Source: Thermoleophilia bacterium
GTDB lineage: Bacteria > Actinomycetota > Thermoleophilia > Gaiellales > JAICJC01
Reading direction: 5' to 3'
Length of the DNA stretch: 10,759 bases
Assembly: GCA_025928435.1 (NCBI GenBank)
Contig: JAICJM010000131.1
Coordinates: 1-10,759, forward strand
The translations under genes were made by a program, and so were the position numbers. The stretch's first letter is position 1; every line of letters begins with the position of its first letter. The notes below the pieces were generated by a model. That model did not search any database. It was not told the origin of the DNA and saw nothing but the letters and a program-made list of their open reading frames with translations. Below are positions 5,770 through 10,759 of this stretch, in pieces.

Positions 5770-5798
5770 TTGACAGTCTGACGCACCCATCCTACCCT
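5770..5798 (+). promoter_or_regulatory. Promoter of the sulfate importer operon
   Basis: TTGACA (5770-5775) is a perfect consensus -35, followed after exactly 17 bases by TACCCT (5793-5798) as the -10. Transcription should start near 5805 and give a leader of about 28 bases. AGGAG (5823-5827) lies five bases before the TTG start codon. The short leader leaves no room for a riboswitch, so control should act at transcription. Confidence 0.75.
5789..5794 (-). promoter_or_regulatory. Possible -10 of the divergent XRE operon
   Basis: On the minus strand TAGGAT fits a -10 hexamer and overlaps the -10 of the sulfate importer promoter by two bases. The -35 is poor (TCGACT at a 15-base spacing is the nearest). 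If real, the two promoters face away from each other through a shared core and cannot both be occupied. Confidence 0.35.
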
Positions 5799-5811
5799 AA
5801 TCTCAACTTAG
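5797..5811. promoter_or_regulatory. CTAA-N7-TTAG inverted repeat, candidate operator at the importer start site
   Basis: CTAATCTCAACTTAG begins at the end of the -10 and covers the predicted start site, an ideal place for repression. The flanking minus-strand sequence ATCGACTAAG also resembles half of an Rrf2/IscR-type site. The adjacent XRE protein is the simplest candidate to bind it. The arms are only four bases, so chance is possible. Confidence 0.35.
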
Positions 5812-5832
5812 TCGATAGACAAAGGAGAAAAG

Positions 5833-6867
5833 TTGAACCGAGTTCAAGTACGGATCGCAGCGGCCGGGGCCGTCGTCCTCTCGCTGGCCGCCCTGGCCGC
5901 GGGCTGCGGCGGCAGCGGCGGGAGTACCGCCGACGCTGCGTCCCACGGCAAGATCAACCTGGTCGCCTACTCGACGCCCGAGACGTCGTACGCGAAGCTG
6001 ATTCCCGCCTTCAACCAGACGTCTGCGGGCAAGGGAGTCACGTTCACGCAGTCCTACGGCGCCTCCGGCGACCAGAGCCGGGCGGTGGCCGCAGGGCAGG
6101 CCGCCGACGTCGTCCACTTCGCGCTCGAGCCCGACATCGCGCGGCTCGTCGACGCGAAGCTGGTCAGCCCCAACTGGGATCAGAACCAGTACAACGGGAT
6201 CGTGGCGAACACGGAGGTCGTGTTCGTCGTCCGCAAGGGCAATCCCGAGCACATCACCAACTGGGACGACCTGGTCAAGCCGGGCGTCGAGGTGATCACG
6301 CCGAACCCGTTCACGTCCGGCGGTGCCCGCTGGAACATCATGGCGGCGTACGGCGCGGAGCTGAAGGAGGGCAAGACGCCCGCCCAGGCCCAGCAGTACC
6401 TGAGCGACCTCTTCCACAACGTGCCGGTGCAGGACGACAAGGCGTCGGCAGCCCTGCAGACGTTCACCGGCGGCAAGGGTGACGTGCTGCTCGCCTACGA
6501 GCAGGACGCCCTCCTCGCGCAGGAGAGCGGCTCGGACATCCAGATCGTGTACCCGCCCCAGACGATCGAGATCCAGACGCCGATCGCGACGACCGTCAAG
6601 GCGTCGTCCTCGGCCAAGGCGTTCGTCAAGTGGATGTACACGGACCAGGCGCAGACGATCCTGGCCCAGACCGGCTACCGGCCGGTGGTCTCGAGCGACG
6701 AGTCCGCCTTCACCAAGGCGTTCCCGGACGCCGGCAACCCGACCCTGTTCACCATCGACGACGTCGACTCGGGTGGCTGGGACGACGTGATGACGAAGTT
6801 CTTCGATCCGGAGAACAGCGTCATGCAGAAGATCGAGCAGAGCATCGGAGTGTCGACGAGCTCATGA
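5833..6867 (+). CDS. sbp: Sulfate/thiosulfate ABC transporter, substrate-binding protein
   Basis: The 344-residue product starts with a basic n-region and a hydrophobic core, then ALAAGC with C25. This is a plausible lipoprotein site, although Ala rather than Leu stands at -3, and a Gly/Ser linker follows. The sulfate-binding-protein signature NPFTSGGARWNIMAAYG is at 158-174, and GDVLLAYEQDALL at 216-228 is the second conserved block. An oxyanion is held here by backbone amides without a counter-ion. The length is normal for the family. It captures sulfate outside the membrane for the permease encoded next. The TTG start is supported by an AGGAG site five bases upstream. Its stop overlaps the cysT start in ATGA. 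Thiosulfate as an additional or main substrate cannot be excluded. Confidence 0.93.
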   Translation: MNRVQVRIAAAGAVVLSLAALAAGCGGSGGSTADAASHGKINLVAYSTPETSYAKLIPAFNQTSAGKGVTFTQSYGASGDQSRAVAAGQAADVVHFALEPDIARLVDAKLVSPNWDQNQYNGIVANTEVVFVVRKGNPEHITNWDDLVKPGVEVITPNPFTSGGARWNIMAAYGAELKEGKTPAQAQQYLSDLFHNVPVQDDKASAALQTFTGGKGDVLLAYEQDALLAQESGSDIQIVYPPQTIEIQTPIATTVKASSSAKAFVKWMYTDQAQTILAQTGYRPVVSSDESAFTKAFPDAGNPTLFTIDDVDSGGWDDVMTKFFDPENSVMQKIEQSIGVSTSS

Positions 6868-7682
6868 CGACGGTCGCTCTCCCGCGCAGGCGGGCCTCCG
6901 GGGCGGCGCTTCCGAGCGCCGCCCCAGGGGTTGCGATCACCTACCTGTCGGTGATCGTGCTCCTGCCGCTCGCCGCCCTCCTGTGGCAGTCACAAAAGGG
7001 CGGCGCCGACGCCTTCTGGAAGGCGGTCAGCGCCCCCGATGCGGTGGCCGCGCTCAAGCTCACCCTGGGCGCCGCGCTGCTGGTCGCCCTCATCAACGCC
7101 GTGTTCGGCACCCTGATCGCCTGGGTGCTCGTCCGCGACTCCTTCCGGGGCAAGGGCATCGTCAACTCGCTGATCGACCTGCCCTTCGCCCTCCCGACCG
7201 TGGTGGCCGGGCTCACCCTGCTCACCCTGTACGGCCCCTACTCCCCGATCGGCCTGAACATCACGTACACGCGCAAGGCCGTCGTGCTCGCGCTGCTCTT
7301 CGAGACCCTGCCGTTCGTCATCCGCAGCGTGCAGCCGGTCCTGCTCGAACTCGACCGCGAGATGGAGGAGGCGGCCGCCTCGCTGGGCGCGCGGGGACAC
7401 GTGGTCTTCCGCCGCGTCGTCCTCCCCAACCTGCTGCCGGCGATCCTGTCCGGCATGGCGCTCGCGTTCGCCCGGGCGGTGGGCGAGTACGGGTCGGTCG
7501 TGATGCTCTCGGGCAACGTTCCGTTCTCGACCGAGGTCGCCTCGGTGCACATCTACTCGCAGATCCAGAGCGACTACGTGACCGGCGCGACGGCGATGTC
7601 GGTCGTGCTGCTCGTGATCTCACTGACGGTGCTCCTGTCCATCTCCGCCCTCCACCGCTGGAGCTCGAAGCATGATCGTTAG
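6864..7682 (+). CDS. cysT: Sulfate ABC transporter permease CysT
   Basis: The 272-residue polytopic protein has about six membrane segments, starting with ITYLSVIVLLPLAALLW at 25-41. The cytoplasmic EAA loop, which docks on the ATPase, is at about 168-192: EEAAASLGARGHVVFRRVVL, then PNLLP. The segments SLIDLPFALPTVVAGLTL (102-119) and AFARAVGEYGSVVMLSGNVP (201-220) are hallmarks of the CysT/CysW sulfate permeases. Together with CysW it forms the channel for ATP-driven sulfate import. The ATG overlaps the sbp stop by four bases, and its end overlaps cysW by 11 bases, so the genes are one operon with coupled translation. Confidence 0.93.
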   Translation: MTTVALPRRRASGAALPSAAPGVAITYLSVIVLLPLAALLWQSQKGGADAFWKAVSAPDAVAALKLTLGAALLVALINAVFGTLIAWVLVRDSFRGKGIVNSLIDLPFALPTVVAGLTLLTLYGPYSPIGLNITYTRKAVVLALLFETLPFVIRSVQPVLLELDREMEEAAASLGARGHVVFRRVVLPNLLPAILSGMALAFARAVGEYGSVVMLSGNVPFSTEVASVHIYSQIQSDYVTGATAMSVVLLVISLTVLLSISALHRWSSKHDR

Positions 7683-8463
7683 GTACGGCCTCCGGTTCGT
7701 GGCGCTCGCCTACCTGGCACTGCTCCTCATCGTGCCCGTCGCGATCATCGTCGCGCACACCTTCTCCGGCGGCCTGGCGCCGGTGTGGGACTCGCTCACG
7801 GCCCACGACGCGGTGAAGGCGCTCGAGCTGACGCTCAAGATCGCCGTCATCGTGGTGCCCCTGAACACGGTCTTCGGGATCACCATGGCGATCCTGATGG
7901 TGCGGCGCGAGTTCCCCGGCAAGGCGCTCCTGTCGGCGCTGATCGACCTGCCGTTCGCGGTGTCGCCCGTGATCGTCGGGTTCACGCTCATCCTCGTGTA
8001 CGGCCAGCAGGGGTGGTTCGGCTCGTTCTTCCTCGACCGGGGCTACCAGATCATCTTCTCGACGCCCGGCATGGTGCTCGCGACGATGTTCGCGTCGCTC
8101 CCGTTCGTCGCCCGCGAGGTGATCCCGGTGCTGCGCGAGATCGGCACCGAGCAGGAGCAGGCGGCGGCGACGCTCGGCTCGCGCCCGTCGCAGACGTTCC
8201 GGCGCATCACCCTGCCGGCGATCCGCTGGGGCATCGTCTACGGCGTCGTCCTCACCACCGCCCGCTCGATCGGCGAGTACGGCGCGGTGGCGGTCGTCTC
8301 CGGCAACGTGATCGGCCAGACCCAGACCCTGACCCTGCGGGTCTCCCAGGAGTACCAGAACTTCGACCACATCGCGGCCTACACGGCCGCCCTCGAGCTG
8401 GCGGTGATCGCCCTCGTGACCCTGTTCCTGATGAACCTGTTCCATCCTCGAAAGGACCGCTAG
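7672..8463 (+). CDS. cysW: Sulfate ABC transporter permease CysW
   Basis: The 263-residue polytopic partner of CysT has about six hydrophobic segments. The first is at 10-29 and the last at 239-257. The segment [24 protein letters not shown] at 88-111 and [21 protein letters not shown] at 195-215 are the CysW-type conserved blocks. The EAA loop [20 protein letters not shown], then PAI, spans 162-184. The end reads [17 protein letters not shown], also typical of CysW. The start lies within the last codons of cysT behind a GGAG eight bases upstream. The cysA gene begins five bases after its stop. Confidence 0.93.
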   Translation: MIVRYGLRFVALAYLALLLIVPVAIIVAHTFSGGLAPVWDSLTAHDAVKALELTLKIAVIVVPLNTVFGITMAILMVRREFPGKALLSALIDLPFAVSPVIVGFTLILVYGQQGWFGSFFLDRGYQIIFSTPGMVLATMFASLPFVAREVIPVLREIGTEQEQAAATLGSRPSQTFRRITLPAIRWGIVYGVVLTTARSIGEYGAVAVVSGNVIGQTQTLTLRVSQEYQNFDHIAAYTAALELAVIALVTLFLMNLFHPRKDR

Positions 8464-8468
8464 CACGC

Positions 8469-9434
8469 ATGGCAATCACCGTCCGAAACGTCAACAAGCG
8501 CTTCGGCGACTTCGTCGCGCTCGACGATGTCAGCCTGGAGGTACCGCCGGGATCGCTGACGGCCCTCCTGGGGCCGAGCGGCAGCGGCAAATCGACGCTC
8601 CTGCGCGTCATCGCCGGCCTCGAGAAGGCCGACGACGGCGAGGTCTTCATCGGCGGGAACGAGGCGACCCAGCTCCCGCCGCAGCGGCGCGAGATCGGAT
8701 TCGTGTTCCAGCACTACGCCGCCTTCAAGCACATGACCGTGGCCAAGAACGTCGCCTTCGGCCTCGAGATCCGCAGGCGCCCGAAGGACGAGGTCAAGCG
8801 GCGGGTCGCGGAGCTCCTGAACCTCGTGCAGCTGGACGGGTTCGGCGACCGCTACCCCTCGCAGCTCTCCGGCGGCCAGCGCCAGCGCATGGCGCTCGCC
8901 CGCGCGCTCGCCGTCGAGCCCGAGGTGCTCCTTCTCGACGAGCCGTTCGGCGCCCTCGACGCCAAGGTGCGCAGCGAGCTGCGCGCATGGCTGCGGCGGC
9001 TCCACGACGAGATGCATGTCACCACCGTGTTCGTCACCCATGACCAGGAGGAGGCCATGGAGGTGTCGGACACGATCGTGCTCATGGATCACGGCCGCAT
9101 CGTGCAGGAGGGCCAGCCGCAGGACCTGTACGACCACCCCGAGAGCGAGTTCGTGATGCGCTTCATGGGCCAGGTCAACAAGATCGGCGACGTCTACGTG
9201 CGACCGCACGACGTCGAGATCCGGCTCGAGCCCAACGGCACCACGGAGGCGGCCGTGGTCGAGCGCGTCCTGCACATGGGCCACCACATCCGCGTCGACC
9301 TGTCGGTGAACGGCGGCGCGCCGGTCTCGGCCCAGCTCACGCGCGACGAGGCGGAGCGCCTCGGCCTCGAGCCCGGCCGGCCGGTGTTCGTGCGCCCGAG
9401 CCGCGCCAAGACGTTCGCCGGGATCCCGTCCTAG
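8469..9434 (+). CDS. cysA: Sulfate ABC transporter ATP-binding protein CysA
   Basis: The 321-residue ATPase has every ABC motif: Walker [10 protein letters not shown] (35-43), Q-loop Q81 in [20 protein letters not shown], signature LSGGQRQR (133-140), Walker B LLLDEP (154-159), D-loop GALD and the switch histidine H191. [14 protein letters not shown] is characteristic of CysA among the importer ATPases. A C-terminal regulatory domain follows (about 235-321), with YVRPHDVEI near its start and [11 protein letters not shown] at the end, as in TOBE-containing CysA. It energises the CysT/CysW channel. The gene is the last of the operon. Its stop is followed after seven bases by a strong hairpin. 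Confidence 0.94.
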   Translation: MAITVRNVNKRFGDFVALDDVSLEVPPGSLTALLGPSGSGKSTLLRVIAGLEKADDGEVFIGGNEATQLPPQRREIGFVFQHYAAFKHMTVAKNVAFGLEIRRRPKDEVKRRVAELLNLVQLDGFGDRYPSQLSGGQRQRMALARALAVEPEVLLLDEPFGALDAKVRSELRAWLRRLHDEMHVTTVFVTHDQEEAMEVSDTIVLMDHGRIVQEGQPQDLYDHPESEFVMRFMGQVNKIGDVYVRPHDVEIRLEPNGTTEAAVVERVLHMGHHIRVDLSVNGGAPVSAQLTRDEAERLGLEPGRPVFVRPSRAKTFAGIPS

Positions 9435-9441
9435 CGAACAG

Positions 9442-9477
9442 GGGGGCTGTCCCCGCGCAGGGGCAGGGACAGCCCCC
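9442..9477. terminator. Hairpin after cysA, REPIN-like pair 1
   Basis: GGGGGCTGTCCC (9442-9453) and GGGACAGCCCCC (9466-9477) pair perfectly over 12 bases around a 12-base loop. It is well placed to end the sulfate operon but has no U-run. The arm sequence is a close relative of the two pairs that follow, so it is probably a repeat element that also serves as a 3' boundary. Confidence 0.6.
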
Positions 9478-9502
9478 GAAAGCTCACCGCCGAGGGCGGA
9501 AT

Positions 9503-9538
9503 GGGGACTGTCCCCGTTGAAAATCGGGGACAGTCCCC
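9503..9538. repeat. REPIN-like inverted pair 2
   Basis: GGGGACTGTCCCCG (9503-9516) and CGGGGACAGTCCCC (9525-9538) are exact 14-base inverted copies around the loop TTGAAAAT. Each arm is itself an odd palindrome (GGGGAC-T-GTCCCC), so it can fold alone or with its partner. This is the layout of paired REP elements. Confidence 0.7.
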
Positions 9539-9648
9539 GAGTATCCGTACGCCCGTGCGGCGAGCCGCCGGAGCTCAGCGGTGATCGCCGCGCGCAGTTC
9601 GCCGTGCCCTGCCTCCGAATACTGCCTCCCGGCCGGCGTGGTCCGGAC

Positions 9649-9680
9649 GGGGACTGTCCCCGTCGAGCGGGGCAGTCCCC
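9649..9680. repeat. REPIN-like inverted pair 3, degenerate
   Basis: GGGGACTGTCCCCG (9649-9662) is identical to the left arm of pair 2. The right arm, CGGGGCAGTCCCC (9668-9680), lacks one A compared with pair 2. The loop is TCGAG. The same order and orientation as pair 2 indicates a common origin rather than chance. Confidence 0.65.
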
Positions 9681-9703
9681 ATGTGAGTCACGGGGCCGTC
9701 ACG

Positions 9704-9724
9704 AACCGGGGTCTGACCCCGGTT
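9704..9724. terminator. Perfect 21-base palindrome at the potC stop, same core as at 3096
   Basis: AACCGGGGTC and GACCCCGGTT are separated by a single T. The 16-base core CCGGGGTCTGACCCCG is identical to 3096-3111. The TAA of the minus-strand permease (9723-9725) overlaps its right end. It probably ends transcription of the permease operon and belongs to a repeat family. Confidence 0.6.
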
Positions 9725-10520
9725 AGCGGCCCGCGATGCCGCCCGTGTCGCGCATCAGGCGCTGGGCCAGGTAGACGGGGATCGCCGTCAGCGCGATCAC
9801 GAACACCGCCACCGCGTTCACCTCGGCGGCCGTGTTCGGCAGCCGGAACTGGTTGTAGATCCACAGCGGCAGCGTCTGCTGGCTGCCGGCGGTGAAGAGC
9901 GTCACCACCACCTCGTCGAACGACAGCGCGAACGCGAGCAGGCCGCCGGCGACGAGCGCCGTGGCCATGCTCGGGAGCGTCACGTGCCGGAACGTCTGCC
10001 AGCCGTCGGCGCCGAGGTCCATCGACGCCTCCTCGAGCGACGTCGACATGCGCCGCAGCCGGGCGACGACGTTGTTGAAGACGACGACGATGCAGAACGT
10101 CGCGTGGCCGGCCACAACCGTCCACAGCGACGGCGTGATGCCCAGGTAGTCGATCGTCGAGAGCAGGGCGAGGCCGGTGACGATGCCCGGCAGCGCGATC
10201 GGGAGCACGAAGAGCAGCGACACCGTGTTCTGGCCGAAGAAGCGGAACCGCGACAGGGCGAACGCGACGCACGACCCGAGCACGAGCGCGACGACGGAGG
10301 CGCGCAGGCCCACGGTGAGCGAGTTCTCGAACGCCGTGCGGGCGAAGCGGTCGTTCCAGGCCAGCCGGAACCAGCGCATCGAGTAGTCCCCGATCGGCCA
10401 GCCGGGGATCTTGGAGGCGCTGAACGCCTGCAGCACGATCACCGCCAGCGGCAGGTACAGGAAGAGCATCACGACCGTGGAGGCGGCCCGCAGGCCGACG
10501 CGGACGGCCCGAGGTTCCAT
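9723..10520 (-). CDS. potC: PotC-type ABC transporter permease (spermidine/putrescine-like)
   Basis: The 265-residue protein has about six membrane segments (12-32, 67-90, 100-120, 131-150, 186-203 and 234-252). The EAA loop EEASMDLGADGWQTFRHVTL, then PSM, is at 163-185. SFDEVVVTLFTAGSQQTLPLWIY at 200-222 is the signature of PotC/PotI permeases. LPIALPGIVTGLALL (106-120) is also typical. It would form the channel with a PotB-type partner, whose 3' end lies directly upstream. The usual cargo of this family is polyamines, but related importers carry other small cations or metabolites, and the binding protein is not in view. The ATG has GAGG four bases upstream and is six bases after the preceding stop, so the two are co-transcribed. 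Confidence 0.9.
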   Translation of the reverse strand: MEPRAVRVGLRAASTVVMLFLYLPLAVIVLQAFSASKIPGWPIGDYSMRWFRLAWNDRFARTAFENSLTVGLRASVVALVLGSCVAFALSRFRFFGQNTVSLLFVLPIALPGIVTGLALLSTIDYLGITPSLWTVVAGHATFCIVVVFNNVVARLRRMSTSLEEASMDLGADGWQTFRHVTLPSMATALVAGGLLAFALSFDEVVVTLFTAGSQQTLPLWIYNQFRLPNTAAEVNAVAVFVIALTAIPVYLAQRLMRDTGGIAGR

Positions 10521-10526
10521 CAGCCC

Positions 10527-10759
10527 TCATCTCTCGGGTCGGGACGAACGACGGCGGCGCACGATGAGATCGCGCTTCTGCCGGTACCGGGGAAACAGCC
10601 GTAGTTCCGGCGAGACCGCGCTCTCGCCGGAACGCCCAACGCGATCGGCGGAAGGCCGAAGGAGGGGGCCCGTGGGGGAACCCTGGGTTCCCCCACGCGA
10701 AAGGGCCTCGGAGGCGCCCCGGCGCTTCCGGAGCCTGAGGTAGCCCATCACGATTACGA
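10527..10759 (-). CDS. potB: C-terminal end of a PotB-type permease, with an unusual extension (partial)
   Basis: The frame enters from the right edge as VIVMGYLRLRKRRGASEAL. This looks like the end of a last membrane helix and the short basic tail of a PotB-type permease, and the potC neighbour supports that. A normal protein would stop about here. Instead the frame stays open for roughly 55 more codons, through two perfect hairpins, to a TGA six bases before potC. The extension is low in hydrophobic residues, rich in Ser, Gly, Pro and Arg, and ends LIVRRRRSSRPER. It is probably a product of in-frame insertion of repeats. Only about 77 codons are visible, so the identity rests mostly on context. 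Confidence 0.55.
   Translation of the reverse strand, partial: VIVMGYLRLRKRRGASEALSRGGTQGSPTGPLLRPSADRVGRSGESAVSPELRLFPRYRQKRDLIVRRRRSSRPER
10604..10633. repeat. Perfect 12-bp hairpin in the potB tail
   Basis: GTTCCGGCGAGA (10604-10615) and TCTCGCCGGAAC (10622-10633) pair perfectly around the loop CCGCGC. It is unlike the GGGGACTGTCCCC family. It sits in the extended coding region just before potC, so it could also tune expression of the two permeases. Confidence 0.65.
10671..10697. repeat. 27-base perfect odd palindrome in the potB tail
   Basis: CGTGGGGGAACCC (10671-10683) and GGGTTCCCCCACG (10685-10697) flank a single T. The structure (long G-run arms around one unpaired base) resembles the other palindromes of the window, though the sequence differs. 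It lies about 40 codons before the stop of the PotB frame. Confidence 0.65.

Larger units (their letters stand above)
9484..9687 (-). pseudogene. Open, coding-like stretch without a start codon (possible gene remnant)
   Basis: On the minus strand a 67-codon frame is open between two stops and contains no ATG, GTG or TTG start in a useful place. Its middle, SEAGHGELRAAITAELRRLA followed by ARAYGY, reads like a real helical protein end, while both flanks are translated palindromes (GTVP). I do not recognise the family. It may be the C-terminal remnant of a lost gene invaded by repeats on both sides, or chance in GC-rich DNA. Confidence 0.2.

Noticed and set aside
5799..5832. Riboswitch in the leader of the sulfate importer operon
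   Set aside because: The predicted leader is only about 28 bases long and shows no conserved fold or core motif.
7318..8475. Minus-strand frame of 385 codons opposite cysT and cysW
   Set aside because: It is a low-complexity His/Arg/Asp/Glu product opposite clear permease sequence, a typical GC-rich shadow.
3088..9724. Reading the repeated palindromes as a CRISPR array
   Set aside because: The copies are few, unevenly spaced, differ in sequence, and lack regular spacers or nearby cas genes.

Overview
The window is GC-rich, with dense, short-spaced genes, strong G/C at third codon positions and GTG or TTG starts in places. Protein style (N-terminal zinc-ribbon threonine synthase, actinobacterial-type sulfite reductase, RipA/CwlO-like NlpC/P60 protein) and short GGGGTCTGACCCC/GGGGACTGTCCCC palindromes suggest a deep-branching actinobacterium (Thermoleophilia would be my first guess). 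The lineage is an inference. The unifying theme is sulfur assimilation and its control.

Layout. At the left edge, on the minus strand, is the 5' end of a threonine synthase gene behind a clear SAM-I (S-box) riboswitch. A small plus-strand ORF of unknown function follows, and it meets the 3' end of a minus-strand siroheme/4Fe-4S sulfite (or nitrite) reductase at a long hairpin. The reductase is transcribed divergently from a GntR/FCD regulator. A perfect 14-bp palindrome in the spacer of the reductase promoter is a good operator candidate, and the regulator gene looks leaderless. The regulator converges on a secreted NlpC/P60 cell-wall hydrolase at a palindrome that holds both stop codons.

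A minus-strand cluster then reads XRE regulator, two-domain rhodanese, small membrane protein, joined by TGATG stop/start overlaps. It is divergent from a plus-strand sulfate ABC importer operon: binding protein, CysT, CysW, CysA. The binding-protein promoter has a consensus -35 and a near-consensus -10, and it overlaps a possible promoter for the XRE cluster. The pieces give sulfate uptake, sulfite reduction to sulfide, sulfane-sulfur handling and two local regulators. No sulfate adenylyltransferase or APS/PAPS reductase is visible here.

After cysA is a 288-base gap filled with paired, REPIN-like palindromes and a coding-like remnant. At the right edge, on the minus strand, are a PotC-type permease and the C-terminal end of a PotB-type permease. 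The PotB reading frame runs through two further perfect hairpins before its stop. Several genes end inside hairpins, which is the most striking non-coding pattern of the window.
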